Source: Actinomycetales bacterium (GTDB lineage: Bacteria; Actinomycetota; Actinomycetes; Mycobacteriales; Micromonosporaceae). From it: DNA of 64,000 nucleotides. Below, one piece after another: positions 24,660 to 33,966 of this stretch. The translations under genes were made by a program, and so were the position numbers. Every line of letters begins with the position of its first letter. Position 1 is the first letter of the stretch. The stretch lies in NCBI GenBank assembly GCA_002919305.1, contig PKFB01000007.1:1-64000 (forward strand). Direction: 5' to 3'. The notes under the pieces were generated by a model. That model worked only from the letters and a program-made list of their open reading frames with translations, was not told the DNA's origin and did not search any database.

Positions 24660-25265
24660 TTAGGAGAACGCCAGGCGTACCCCAAGAGCGGCGAACGCGG
24701 CGGCGAAGACCCGCCGCATCCAGGTCAGGATCCGGGGACGGGCCGCGATCCGGTCCCCGATCGCGGCGGCGAATCGGCCGTACCCCGCGAACACCACGAG
24801 GGTCAACAGCATGAAGACGGCGCTGAGCTCCAGCATGCGCAGCAGCGCGTTCGGCTCATCGGCGCCCACGAACTGCGGCAGGAACGCGACGAAGAAGATC
24901 GTCAGTTTCGGGTTGAGGATGTTGATCAGCACCCCGGTGGTGATTACCTTGACCGCTGACTGTGGAGCGGCGTCCTGGTCCGCGGCCAGGTCACCGTCAT
25001 CCTGCAGGGCCCGCCAGGCCATATAGATCAGGTACGCCACACCCAGGTACTTAAGGGTCTGGAACGCCACCGCGCTGGTATGCAGCAGCGCCGCCAAACC
25101 CGTAATCACCGCCAGTAGATGCGGGACGATACCGAGGGTGCTTCCGAGGGCGGCGATGAGGCCGGCGCGCGTACCGTGCGCCATCCCAACCGCCACCGTG
25201 TACAGCACACCGGTGCCGGGAGTGACGATCACAATCAGCGAGGTCAGCAGGAACTCCACGCTCAC
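24660..25265 (-). CDS. LysE family amino-acid exporter
   Basis: 201 aa with five to six membrane helices; the family start EFLLTSLIVIVTPGTGVLYT and the mid-protein LNPKLTIFFVAFLPQF are diagnostic. LysE/RhtB proteins export amino acids or other small amines. I chose GTG at 25265 because GGGAGGA lies six bases upstream. It is divergent from a MocR-type regulator, a recurrent pairing in which the regulator senses the amino acid or pyridoxal phosphate. Confidence 0.9.
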   Translation of the reverse strand: MSVEFLLTSLIVIVTPGTGVLYTVAVGMAHGTRAGLIAALGSTLGIVPHLLAVITGLAALLHTSAVAFQTLKYLGVAYLIYMAWRALQDDGDLAADQDAAPQSAVKVITTGVLINILNPKLTIFFVAFLPQFVGADEPNALLRMLELSAVFMLLTLVVFAGYGRFAAAIGDRIAARPRILTWMRRVFAAAFAALGVRLAFS

Positions 25266-25346
25266 GGCTGTCCTCCCGGCGAGAGCAGCCCTGGAGTGGG
25301 AGGGTGGTTGATGTCCATACCCGCACCCTGCCGCCACAATGGCCCA

Positions 25347-26837
25347 GTGGACAGGTCCAATCACGACACGTCTGACAGGTCCAAAACCGTCGGGTCGGAT
25401 TTCCTGCAGCTCACCCTCGCCCAGGCCCCACCGGGTGGGATGGCGGATTGGTTGACACAGCAGCTGCGGCAGGCGATCACCGACGGGCGCCTGCCGGTGG
25501 GCAGCCAGCTGCCGCCGACGCGGGTGCTGGCCAGCGAACTGCGGGTGTCCCGGGGGGTGGTCACCGAGGCCTATCGACGCCTCAGCGAAGACGGGCATGT
25601 GGAAGGGCGCGGGCGCCACGGCACCGTGGTGGTGGCCGCCCCGATGCTGCCGACAGGCCCGACCCAGGCCGATACCCCCGTGGCCGCTCCATCAGCGGAG
25701 GCCCTGTTCACCCCCACCCCCGGCACGGACATCTTCGACCGGATCCGCCAAGCCCCAGCCCGGATCGACTTGTTCCCCGGCGTACCGGATCTGACCGCGT
25801 TCCCACGGTCGGCGTGGCTGCGGGCGGAACGCGCGGTGCTGCGTCAGTTGTCGGCCGCTGACTTCGGGTACGGGGATCCGCGTGGGACGCCGACGCTGCG
25901 GCGGGCCGTGGCCGGCTGGCTGGCCCGTAACCGGGGAATCCGGGTGGATCCGGCCGAGGTGCTCATCGTCGCCGGCACCGCCCAGGCGCTTGGGCTGGTG
26001 GGGCAGGTCCTGATCGGGCACGGCATCCGCCAGATGGCGGTGGAGGACCCCGGGTCGTTGGGGGTGCGGCAGCAGCTGGCAAGCACCGGGCTAGCCACCC
26101 CACCGGTGCCGGTGGACGACCGTGGGATTCACGTGGCGGCGTTACGCGCGTCAGGGGTGCGTGCCGTCGCGGTCACCCCGGCACACCAGTACCCGACCGG
26201 GGTGGTGTTGGAGGGGGAGCGGCGTCGGGAGCTGATGCGGTGGGCCCACGACGGCGGGATGATCCTCGAGGACGACTACGACGCCGAACACCGGTATGAC
26301 CGGCCTCCGGTGCCCGCCCTACGGTCGATGCTGCCTGACCGGGTCTGCTACACCGGCAGCGTGTCCAAACTGCTGGCGCCGGCGCTGCGGGTGGGGTGGG
26401 TGCTGGCGCCACCTGCGTACCGCGAGGACCTGGTGGAGGCCAAACGGTACGCCGACCTCGGCAACGCGGTGCTGCCGCAGTTGGTGCTGGCGCATCTGAT
26501 GGAATCCGGCGCGCTGGAGCGGCACCTGCGGCTGCTGCGTCGCCGGCACCGGCGTCGCCGGGACGCGATGATTGAGGCGGTCAAGACGTATTTGCCGGGC
26601 GCGGTGGTCCACGGCGCCGCCGCAGGCCTGCATCTGCTGGTCACCTTCCCCGGGGGATTCTCCGATGTGGACCTGGCGGCGGCGGCGTACACGCGCGGGG
26701 TGAAAACCCAACCGTTGTCCTGGTGCAGTCAACGCCCCACCCGCCCCGGGCTGGTGCTGGGGTACGCCGCGCGGACACCGACCGACATCACCGAAGGGGT
26801 GGCGCTGATCGGGGACGCGCTGCGGCACCTGCGGTAG
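25347..26837 (+). CDS. MocR/PdxR-type regulator with aminotransferase domain
   Basis: 496 aa. The GntR winged helix (WLTQQLRQAITDGRLPVGSQ, ASELRVSRGVVTEAYRRLSE) covers residues about 25-95 and the fold-type I aminotransferase domain the rest. The PLP lysine is in SVSKLLAPALRVGW and the DDYDAEHRYD motif is present. Such proteins bind PLP as an effector. The GTG at 25347 overlaps direct repeats that may be its own operator, so leaderless or overlapping control is possible. Confidence 0.9.
   Translation: MDRSNHDTSDRSKTVGSDFLQLTLAQAPPGGMADWLTQQLRQAITDGRLPVGSQLPPTRVLASELRVSRGVVTEAYRRLSEDGHVEGRGRHGTVVVAAPMLPTGPTQADTPVAAPSAEALFTPTPGTDIFDRIRQAPARIDLFPGVPDLTAFPRSAWLRAERAVLRQLSAADFGYGDPRGTPTLRRAVAGWLARNRGIRVDPAEVLIVAGTAQALGLVGQVLIGHGIRQMAVEDPGSLGVRQQLASTGLATPPVPVDDRGIHVAALRASGVRAVAVTPAHQYPTGVVLEGERRRELMRWAHDGGMILEDDYDAEHRYDRPPVPALRSMLPDRVCYTGSVSKLLAPALRVGWVLAPPAYREDLVEAKRYADLGNAVLPQLVLAHLMESGALERHLRLLRRRHRRRRDAMIEAVKTYLPGAVVHGAAAGLHLLVTFPGGFSDVDLAAAAYTRGVKTQPLSWCSQRPTRPGLVLGYAARTPTDITEGVALIGDALRHLR
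25350..25384. promoter_or_regulatory. Direct repeats at the MocR start
   Basis: GACAGGTCCAA occurs at 25350-25360 and 25374-25384, 24 bp apart. Tandem direct repeats spaced about two helical turns are the usual binding sites of MocR proteins. Confidence 0.5.
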
Positions 26838-26965
26838 GGCCCCACGACAGGCCGGTGGTGTGGCCCTGCCCGGTGCAGGCGTCGCTGGCAGGCGATACCG
26901 GCCTGCTTCCTGGGCAAGGCCCGGCCCGCGTGGTACGGCGGTGGCGTGCCGTGCCTGGCGTGGGG

Positions 26966-27724
26966 TCAGACCGTGGCCGCCTGCTGGGCGAGCCACTCGT
27001 CGAACGTGGTCGGTGCGATACGGGCGTCCTCTCCCGGCAGCAGCACATCACCGGCCATCTCCGGGCCGAACACCGCCGACCACGTCGGCACCAGCTTCAC
27101 GGTGCGACCCCGCACCTGGTAGGTGCGGCGCGCCATGTCGACCAGGTCCTGCGTCTCCGGGCCGGCGATGTCGATCGTCCGCCGGTACGGTTCCCCGGTC
27201 GCCACCTCCGCAAGGATGTCAGCCACATCTGACGGCGCGATCGGCTGTACCAGCAGCGGCGCGATCGTGGCAACGCCGTCCTGTTCGGTCCAGCCGGTCA
27301 CCATCTCAGCGAAGTCGTGGAACTGAGTGGCCCGCACGATGGTCCACGGCACAGGACTGGCTTTCACCAGCCGCTCCTGCTCGCGTTTGCCGGCGTAGTG
27401 CGGGTTACCTTCCACCCGGTGGATTCCGACGATCGACAGCAGCACGTGGTGACCGACCCCGGCCCGCTCCTCAGCGGCGAGCAGGTTCTGGGTGACGGTG
27501 CCAAAGAACGCCACTGTTTTGGCGCGATCCCGATCGGTTGATTGGTAGTTGATGGCGTCGATGACCGCCTCCACCCCGGCCAGGGCGTCATCGAGCCCGT
27601 CCCCGCTCACCAGGTCTACGCCCAGTGAGCGGCTGATCCGCACCACCTCGTGGCCGTCCCGCTGCAAGGCGGCCACGGTGCGGCTCCCGATGTTCCCGGT
27701 CGCGCCGACGACTGCGACCCGCAT
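26966..27724 (-). CDS. NAD(P)H-binding (NmrA/SDR-atypical) protein
   Basis: 252 aa. The Rossmann motif VVGATGNIGSRTVAAL opens the protein, and there is no clear YxxxK catalytic pair, as in atypical SDRs that act as redox sensors or reductases. I use ATG at 27724 because AAAGGAG lies seven bases upstream. It is divergent from an Rrf2 regulator with which such genes are commonly paired. Confidence 0.88.
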   Translation of the reverse strand: MRVAVVGATGNIGSRTVAALQRDGHEVVRISRSLGVDLVSGDGLDDALAGVEAVIDAINYQSTDRDRAKTVAFFGTVTQNLLAAEERAGVGHHVLLSIVGIHRVEGNPHYAGKREQERLVKASPVPWTIVRATQFHDFAEMVTGWTEQDGVATIAPLLVQPIAPSDVADILAEVATGEPYRRTIDIAGPETQDLVDMARRTYQVRGRTVKLVPTWSAVFGPEMAGDVLLPGEDARIAPTTFDEWLAQQAATV

Positions 27725-27750
27725 GATGCGCTCCTTTCTCGCGATGCGCC

Positions 27751-27800
27751 GACAGTATAGAAGACTAAATAGATCCGCAATATCTGAGATAGAATCAGGT
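27751..27800. promoter_or_regulatory. AT-rich control region between NmrA-like and Rrf2 genes
   Basis: The 77 bp between the genes are AT-rich and contain the palindrome TATCT-G-AGATA (27781-27791), a candidate Rrf2-family operator. Confidence 0.5.
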
Positions 27801-27801
27801 C

Positions 27802-28281
27802 GTGAAGCTACCTGTAAGCACCGAATGGGTGTTGCACTGCGCCACAACGTTGGCGCAGCTGGAGCCAGGGTCCTCCGCGTCGGCGGCGCAGCTGGCGGAG
27901 TACTTTGACCTACCCGCCCCCTACCTCGCCAAACAACTCCAGACGCTCGTCAAAGCCGGTGTGCTCACCGCGACGACCGGCCCTCGGGGCGGGTTCCGAC
28001 TGGCACGGCCCCCCTCCGAGATCACCCTGCTGCAGATCATCGAGGCGGTCGACGGCACCTCCTCGCCGTACGAGTGCCGCGAAATCCGCCAGCAGGGACG
28101 CGGCGCGCTCCCACCCGAGGAGTGCCAACACACCTGCATCCTCGCCGAGAAGATGGCCGACGCACACGAGGCATGGCGACGCAGCCTCAACGCCGTCACC
28201 CTCGCCGACATCCTCGCCTCCCTGCCCCGGTGGGCCCCGGCCCGCACCCGGTCACTCCTGACCGGAACAGGAACGGCGTAA
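27802..28281 (+). CDS. Rrf2 family transcriptional regulator
   Basis: 159 aa. The winged helix (QLAEYFDLPAPYLAKQLQTL, then ATTGPRGGFRLARP) is typical. Three cysteines (YECREIR, EECQHTC) match the cluster or redox cysteines of Rrf2 proteins, so a thiol or Fe-S switch is plausible. It starts with GTG at 27802 and is divergent from the NAD(P)H-binding protein, the probable target. Confidence 0.9.
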   Translation: MKLPVSTEWVLHCATTLAQLEPGSSASAAQLAEYFDLPAPYLAKQLQTLVKAGVLTATTGPRGGFRLARPPSEITLLQIIEAVDGTSSPYECREIRQQGRGALPPEECQHTCILAEKMADAHEAWRRSLNAVTLADILASLPRWAPARTRSLLTGTGTA

Positions 28282-28289
28282 CCCACCGA

Positions 28290-28643
28290 TCAGCCCTGAT
28301 CGGGGATACCGGTGAGGTGATGATCCGCGGCGGCTAAGGCCTCGACAACCAGGCGACGCACATGCCCACCCCGGGCGGTGTAAAACACGCGGCGTCCCTG
28401 ACGACGCTCGCGTACCAGGCCAGCTAACCGCAGCTTGGCCAAGTGCTGGGAGACCGCCGGCCGGGCCGCACCCACCCGGGCGGCCAGCTCCGACACGCTC
28501 TGCTCCCGTTGGCTCACCAGCCACAGCAGACGCAGTCGAGTGGGTTCAGCGAGCATCCGCAACATCTCAACCGCCGTGTAAAACCGCTGGTCATCCGGTT
28601 GTTGCGGATGATTGGCACCTGCATCGTAGTCGCGTGCGCACAT
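28290..28643 (-). CDS. ArsR/SmtB family metalloregulator
   Basis: 117 aa. The helix-turn-helix is VSELAARVGAARPAVSQHLA with a beta wing RRQGRRVFYTARG. A C-terminal His-containing helix (GGHVRRLVVEALAAADHH) and an N-terminal MCARDYDAGANH could supply metal ligands as in CmtR/NmtR-type sensors. It is divergent from a cation diffusion facilitator, so it probably represses zinc, nickel or cobalt export. Confidence 0.92.
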   Translation of the reverse strand: MCARDYDAGANHPQQPDDQRFYTAVEMLRMLAEPTRLRLLWLVSQREQSVSELAARVGAARPAVSQHLAKLRLAGLVRERRQGRRVFYTARGGHVRRLVVEALAAADHHLTGIPDQG

Positions 28644-28708
28644 AAGCACCTATTCTGGCGGGGGCCACAGGCCACGACGCACCGACCCTCTGGCGAGAGG
28701 GAGGCAGC

Positions 28709-29785
28709 ATGTCGACTTCGCCTCACCACCACACCCACCCCCACCGCCATCCGCACTCCGGCGGACACCCCCACCCGCATGGGTGGTGGCATCGGGTACG
28801 CCACGCCCTCACGCCGCATCCCCACGATCCCGCCGACAGGATCGACCAGGCGATGTGGGCCCACCGCCACGGCATCCGTGCCGTGTGGATCTCCCTGCTG
28901 GGGCTGGCCGCTACCGCCGCACTACAGGCGGCGATCGTGGTGCTCTCCGGGTCGGTGGCGCTCCTGGGCGACACCCTGCACAACGTGGCCGACGCCGCCA
29001 CCGCCATCCCCCTGGGCCTGGCGTTCCTAATCGCACGGCGGGCAGCAAACCGCCGCTACACCTACGGGTACGGACGCGCCGAAGACCTGGCGGGGATCCT
29101 CATCGTCGCCGTCATCGCCGCCTCCGCCCTGGCCGCCGGCCTGGCTGCCCTCGACCGCCTGAGGCACCCAGCCCACGTCCACCACCTGTGGGCGGTCGCC
29201 GCCGCCGCACTGATCGGATTCGCCGGCAACGAACTCGTCGCCCGGTACCGCATCAACGTGGGCCGCCGGATCGGGTCAGCGGCGTTGGTAGCCGACGGAC
29301 TCCACGCCCGCACCGACGGCCTGACCTCCCTCGCGGTACTCCTGAGCGCCGCCGGCACCGCACTGGGCTGGCAATGGGCCGACCCCGTGGTCGGGTTGGG
29401 CATCACCGCGGCGATCGGTGTCGTCCTCATCGACGCCGCCCGTCAGATCTACCACCGCCTGATGGACGCCGTGGATCCCACCCTGGTGGACACCGCCGAA
29501 CACACCCTGGCCACCACACCCGGGGTGCGCCACGTCGGCACGGTACGGCTGCGCTGGATCGGCCACCGACTCCACGCTGAGGCCACCATCGCCGTCGACG
29601 CGGACCTGTCGATACGGGACGCGCACACGATCACCGTGGACGCCGAACACCGACTACGGCACACGATCCCCCACCTGGATACCGCCACCCTGCACACCGA
29701 CCCCGCCCACACCAGCCCCGACCCCCACCACCCAGTGCAGACTCACCCCCATCCACACCCCCAGGCCCTCCCCCACCAGGCATAA
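28709..29785 (+). CDS. Cation diffusion facilitator (CDF) metal exporter
   Basis: 358 aa with six membrane helices. Metal-site motifs are LGDTLHNVADAA in helix 2 and ADGLHARTDG in helix 5. A His-rich N-terminus (residues 6-40) and a His/Pro-rich tail (about residues 328-358) flank the core and may scavenge zinc. The cytoplasmic ferredoxin-like domain lies after residue 240. Control by the divergent ArsR gene is expected. Confidence 0.93.
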   Translation: MSTSPHHHTHPHRHPHSGGHPHPHGWWHRVRHALTPHPHDPADRIDQAMWAHRHGIRAVWISLLGLAATAALQAAIVVLSGSVALLGDTLHNVADAATAIPLGLAFLIARRAANRRYTYGYGRAEDLAGILIVAVIAASALAAGLAALDRLRHPAHVHHLWAVAAAALIGFAGNELVARYRINVGRRIGSAALVADGLHARTDGLTSLAVLLSAAGTALGWQWADPVVGLGITAAIGVVLIDAARQIYHRLMDAVDPTLVDTAEHTLATTPGVRHVGTVRLRWIGHRLHAEATIAVDADLSIRDAHTITVDAEHRLRHTIPHLDTATLHTDPAHTSPDPHHPVQTHPHPHPQALPHQA

Positions 29786-29896
29786 CCCGCCCAGCCCTGC
29801 AGGCAACCAGCCCAGAGACAGCCGCAGCCCAGGCCTGCAACCACGCTGGTAGATTGGCCAGCCCGGCGAACCACAAGCCACCAGCAGGGGCCGCAG

Positions 29897-30859
29897 ATGG
29901 CGACGCTATACCCCCACCATGAGCCGTACGACCACGGCATGCTGCCGGTCAGCGACGGACAACATCTGTACTGGGAGACCTGCGGCAACCCCACCGGCAA
30001 ACCCGCCCTGGTGCTGCACGGCGGCCCAGGATCAGGATGTACGCCCTACTGGCGGCGCCTGTTCAACCCCGCCGCGTACCGCATCGTGCTGTTCGACCAA
30101 CGCGGCTGCGGCCGAAGCAGCCCACACGCCAGCGACCCCACCGTTGATCTGAGCGTGAACACCACCCATCACCTCATCGCCGACATCGAGGCGTTACGCC
30201 GCCACCTCGACATCGACCAGTGGCTGGTACTCGGCGGCTCATGGGGCTCCACACTCGCCCTGGCCTACGCGCAAACCCACCCCAACCGGGTCACCCAGCT
30301 GGTCCTGTTCAGCGTCGTCACCACCACCCGCCGGGAGGTGGAATGGATCACCCGCCACATGGGACGGATCTTCCCCGAACAGTGGACCCGTTTCCGCAAC
30401 GGGGTGCCCCCTGAGGACCGGGACGGTGACCTGGCCGCCGCCTACAGCCGACTGTTGGAAGACCCGGATCCAAAGGTCCGTGACCAGGCGGCCCGCCGCT
30501 GGTGCGCCTGGGAGGACACCCACGTGGCCACTACCCCGAACTACCGCCCCGATCCACGCTACCGGGATCCCCGGTTTCGGATGGCGTTCGCGCGACTGGT
30601 CACCCACTACTGGCGACACGCCGCCTGGCTGGAGGACGGGGCGCTACTGCACGGGGCCACCCGACTCACCGGGATCCCCGGGGTGCTCATCCACGGCCGC
30701 CTGGATATCAGCAGCCCAGTGGACATCCCCTGGCAGCTGTCCCAAAACTGGCCCAGCAGTGAACTGATCCTGGTCGATCACGCCGGACACGGCGCAGGAC
30801 ATCACGGCATCACCGACGCGGTAGTGGCAGCGCTGGAGCGTTTCGCCACCCACCAGTGA
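29897..30859 (+). CDS. pip: Proline iminopeptidase (alpha/beta hydrolase, S33)
   Basis: 320 aa. The enzyme removes N-terminal proline from peptides. The oxyanion motif HGGPGSGC, the nucleophile elbow GGSWGSTLAL with its serine, the acid in IHGRLDISSP and the histidine in DHAGHGAGHH are all present. The opening YPHHEPYDHGMLPVSDGQHLYWE matches bacterial Pip proteins. Convergent with aroA across a strong terminator. Confidence 0.93.
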   Translation: MATLYPHHEPYDHGMLPVSDGQHLYWETCGNPTGKPALVLHGGPGSGCTPYWRRLFNPAAYRIVLFDQRGCGRSSPHASDPTVDLSVNTTHHLIADIEALRRHLDIDQWLVLGGSWGSTLALAYAQTHPNRVTQLVLFSVVTTTRREVEWITRHMGRIFPEQWTRFRNGVPPEDRDGDLAAAYSRLLEDPDPKVRDQAARRWCAWEDTHVATTPNYRPDPRYRDPRFRMAFARLVTHYWRHAAWLEDGALLHGATRLTGIPGVLIHGRLDISSPVDIPWQLSQNWPSSELILVDHAGHGAGHHGITDAVVAALERFATHQ

Positions 30860-30988
30860 CACTCACCAAATCACACGTCATCCGCGGATGGCACCGGGAT
30901 GCGGACACAGCCCAACCTGACCATCCCCCAACAACAAAGCGAGCCCACCGTCTGCCACCGCAGCCCATGGTCACAGGCGGCGTCAGAC

Positions 30989-31033
30989 GCGGATACCCCG
31001 AAGCCAGGCGTCCCCCAGCTCCGGGGTATCCGC
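30989..31033. terminator. Bidirectional terminator between pip and aroA
   Basis: A perfect 12-bp stem (GCGGATACCCCG / CGGGGTATCCGC) with a 21-nt loop lies between two convergent genes and ends seven bases before the aroA stop. Confidence 0.75.
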
Positions 31034-31040
31034 CTTCGCC

Positions 31041-32351
31041 TTAAGCCGACAGTCGAGCCAGGTCTTGGAAAAACTCAGGGTAGGTCTTCGACACACACCC
31101 AGGGTCGGTGATCTGAATACCCGGCACCCGCAACCCGATCAGGGACAGACTCATCGCCATCCGATGATCGTCATAGGTGGCGAACTGAGTGGGGGCGGGA
31201 GTACCGGGGTGGATCGTAAAACCGTCCTCATGCTCCACCGCGTCGATGCCGGCGCGCCGTAGCTCCGTGACGATCGCCCCGATCCGGTCGGTCTCCTTCG
31301 CCCGAATAAACCCGATCCCTCTGACCCGGGTGGGGGAGGTAGCGAACACCGCCACCGCCGCCAGCGTCTGCGCGGTGTCAGAGATGTCCGCCATGTTGAC
31401 ATCCACACCCCGCAGCTGCCCGGTACCGGTGATGGTCATCCGGTCCGGATACCGCTCCACCCGCGCCCCCATCTGCTCCAGGATGTCCGCGAACCGCACA
31501 TCCCCTTGCAGGCTGCCGGTCCCCAACCCCTCAATAGTGACCTGCCCACCGCAGATAGCCGCCGCCGCCGCAAAATACGACGCGGCACTGGCATCAGGCT
31601 CAATGGCGTACATGGTGGGCCGGTAGCCACCGGGCGGCACAGTCAACCCCTCCACGGGAGCGTCAGAGGCGGCCTGCAACACCGACAGGCCCTCCACCTG
31701 CGCCCCGAAGGCAGCCATCACCGCGGCGGTCATCGTCACATACGGCACCGACACCAGCGGCGACGTCAACGACACCCGCAACCCGTCAGGCATCAGCGGC
31801 GCCGCCATCAACAAACCCGACAGGAACTGACTAGACAGGTGCCCCGGAAGCGCCACCCGCCCCCCACGGACCGGCCCGGTGACACTCACCGGCAGGAAAC
31901 CAGACCGCTCCTGCTCCTGCACCGTGGCGCCGAGCCGCTGTAGCGCCTCAATCAACGGCCCGAACGGACGGGCCCGCAGCTGCGGGGCGCCATCAACAAC
32001 ACCGCACCCGGGCCGCAGCGCCACCACCGGCAGAATGAACCGTGAGGTGGTACCGGACTGGCGGGCATCCACCCGGATCGTCTGATCCCCCACCCGCGGA
32101 TCAACACCAGTCACAGTCACCTCCCGACGCGCCCGGTCGATCTCAACCTGCGCGCCCAACGCGGTGACCGCATCCAGCATCGCGTGGGTGTCATCCGCAA
32201 ACAGCACCCCCGTCAGGGTGCTGCGGCCACTGGCCAACGCCGCACACAACAAGGCCCGGTTGGTGATGCTTTTCGACCCAGGCGGCCGTACCGACACCTT
32301 CGGAGGCGCCGCCACGGGCGTGACTGTCAGGACATCGGGTGAAGAAGGCAC
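31041..32351 (-). CDS. aroA: 3-phosphoshikimate 1-carboxyvinyltransferase (EPSP synthase)
   Basis: 436 aa. It joins shikimate-3-phosphate and phosphoenolpyruvate in the shikimate pathway. Substrate motifs are PPGSKSITNRALLCAALASG near the N-terminus, DARQSGTTSRF, and RAKETDRIGAI plus DDHRMAMSLSL near the C-terminus. The longer frame has no family similarity before residue 74, so the GTG at 32351 is the start. It is not beside other aro genes. Confidence 0.95.
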   Translation of the reverse strand: MPSSPDVLTVTPVAAPPKVSVRPPGSKSITNRALLCAALASGRSTLTGVLFADDTHAMLDAVTALGAQVEIDRARREVTVTGVDPRVGDQTIRVDARQSGTTSRFILPVVALRPGCGVVDGAPQLRARPFGPLIEALQRLGATVQEQERSGFLPVSVTGPVRGGRVALPGHLSSQFLSGLLMAAPLMPDGLRVSLTSPLVSVPYVTMTAAVMAAFGAQVEGLSVLQAASDAPVEGLTVPPGGYRPTMYAIEPDASAASYFAAAAAICGGQVTIEGLGTGSLQGDVRFADILEQMGARVERYPDRMTITGTGQLRGVDVNMADISDTAQTLAAVAVFATSPTRVRGIGFIRAKETDRIGAIVTELRRAGIDAVEHEDGFTIHPGTPAPTQFATYDDHRMAMSLSLIGLRVPGIQITDPGCVSKTYPEFFQDLARLSA

Positions 32352-32551
32352 GGCCCCAAGTCTCTCCCACCAGCCCACGCCGGTAACGCCGGGGCCAGCC
32401 CTCAGCCCACAGCGCCGCCGATACGCCGCGCCACACCCCACACCCTCAAGCGGCCTGTCAAGGGATCCCTGCGCGGCAGCGGTAGGGCGCCACCCCCGAT
32501 CTACCGTAGAGACCACAGCCCCGCCACACGGCCAGGAAGGGGGAGCAGGCC

Positions 32552-33049
32552 ATGACCGACCGGAAACCACCCCACCTGGATATGGAGACCTGGATCGACC
32601 GGCAGATCCGGGAGGCGACCGAACGCGGTCTGTTCGACAACCTGCCCGGCGCCGGTAAACCCCTACCGGACCTGCACACCCCCGACGACGAGTTGTGGTG
32701 GGTCAAGAAGTATCTGCGCCGGGAAGGACTATCCACCGAGGCGCTACTCCCCACCGGGCTGCGGCTGCGCGCCCAGATCGAACGGTTACCCGACACCGTC
32801 CGCGAATTGCCGTCCGAATGGGCGGTCCGGGAAGCGGTGAATAAACTCAACCAGCAGATCACCCAGTGGCTGCGCGCCCCATCCGGGCCAGGCCCCGCCA
32901 AGCCGGTGGATCCAGACGCGATCGTGGAACGTTGGAAAGCAGACCGCGCAAACACCACCCCACCCACCGCGACACCACCCGGTGACCCCGCCACAACCAA
33001 CCAACCGAAAACACGACGCTGGTGGTTGTGGCGGCAACGCCGCCGCTGA
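32552..33049 (+). CDS. DnaJ-associated DUF1992 family protein
   Basis: 165 aa. The conserved DUF1992 core is ETWIDRQIREATERGLFDNL followed by PGAGKPLPDL and a helical region; related domains occur in DNAJC28. Function is not established. The C-terminal 35 residues are proline-rich then strongly basic (RRWWLWRQRRR). A GGAGCAGGCC stretch precedes the ATG. Confidence 0.88.
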   Translation: MTDRKPPHLDMETWIDRQIREATERGLFDNLPGAGKPLPDLHTPDDELWWVKKYLRREGLSTEALLPTGLRLRAQIERLPDTVRELPSEWAVREAVNKLNQQITQWLRAPSGPGPAKPVDPDAIVERWKADRANTTPPTATPPGDPATTNQPKTRRWWLWRQRRR

Positions 33050-33076
33050 TGTTTTTCAGCCAGGCCCTACCTTTCC

Positions 33077-33556
33077 TTAAAGGAAGCGTCGCCGCTGTTC
33101 ATCAGCCTGCTCGATCGCGCGTTCAATCGCGCGATAGATCTTGCCGAACCGGGTGACGTCGTCAACACGAACCAGCAGCAATTCCTGACCCCGCCACCGG
33201 GTCCAGATTTCATGGACCCCCATCCCCCGCAGATAGGAACGATCCAACGCCGGCAGCAACGGCAAACCCCACACCGGGAAAACCCCGAAAAACAGTGGAC
33301 CGGCCACGATCACCAGCAGGATCAGCAGAACGTACTGAACCACCCCTCCCAACAGCAGGCTCGGTAACCGCAACACCACCACAGCCGTGGCGATCAGGAG
33401 GATGACCCGCACCAGCCGCCGCACCCACACCGCGATACTGGGCCGGCCCCGGCGATACCACACATAGCTCAACTCAGCCAACGGATAGACCCGACCGCCG
33501 ACGTTGATCGCTGTTGAGGTCACCCACACCAAATCGTCCCGGTAGTAGGTTCTCAC
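33077..33556 (-). CDS. DUF6232 family membrane protein
   Basis: 159 aa. The N-terminus has an extracellular or cytosolic strand-rich part (YYRDDLVWVTSTAINVGGRV, YPLAELSYVWYRRG), then two hydrophobic helices (VRVILLIATAVVVL and YVLLILLVIVAGPLFFGVFP), then a polar tail. This matches the actinobacterial DUF6232 family of unknown function. Confidence 0.85.
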   Translation of the reverse strand: MRTYYRDDLVWVTSTAINVGGRVYPLAELSYVWYRRGRPSIAVWVRRLVRVILLIATAVVVLRLPSLLLGGVVQYVLLILLVIVAGPLFFGVFPVWGLPLLPALDRSYLRGMGVHEIWTRWRGQELLLVRVDDVTRFGKIYRAIERAIEQADEQRRRFL

Positions 33557-33662
33557 CTTCTCAGTAAAACCCGAACAAGCCCACCACGCCGACGAACTGA
33601 CTTTAAATCAAACACCGATGAATGGTCGACAGGAGACGACCGTAAGACACCCGGCTGCGGTA

Positions 33663-33869
33663 TCACCCACCGTGATCCTCATCCGGCGGCTCCGCTCGTA
33701 GGATTCCATGATCGATTTCTTCCTTACCCGAATCCTCCACTTCATCCTCAACGAGATCACCGGGCGGGTTTTCCACATACCGCCGATACTCCTCCGGTTC
33801 TGAGTGCCGCTGCCCAACTGCACCAGCATCTGCACCCACATCGCTGTCAACAGCCGGTTTTCTGTCCAT
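33663..33869 (-). CDS. Small acidic hypothetical protein
   Basis: 68 aa from ATG at 33869 with GGGGAGAGG upstream. It is rich in Asp and Glu (VEDEVEDSGKEEID) and has no hydrophobic core, suggesting a disordered protein. No family recognised. It lies between the DUF6232 and hemerythrin genes on the same strand. Confidence 0.5.
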   Translation of the reverse strand: MDRKPAVDSDVGADAGAVGQRHSEPEEYRRYVENPPGDLVEDEVEDSGKEEIDHGILRAEPPDEDHGG

Positions 33870-33966
33870 CACACCTCTCCCCACCTAAATGAGGAACCAG
33901 CGCCCCAGGAAACCCCCAGGGCGCCGGCAAACCGACACACCACAACCCACAGCCGCCCTACAAACG

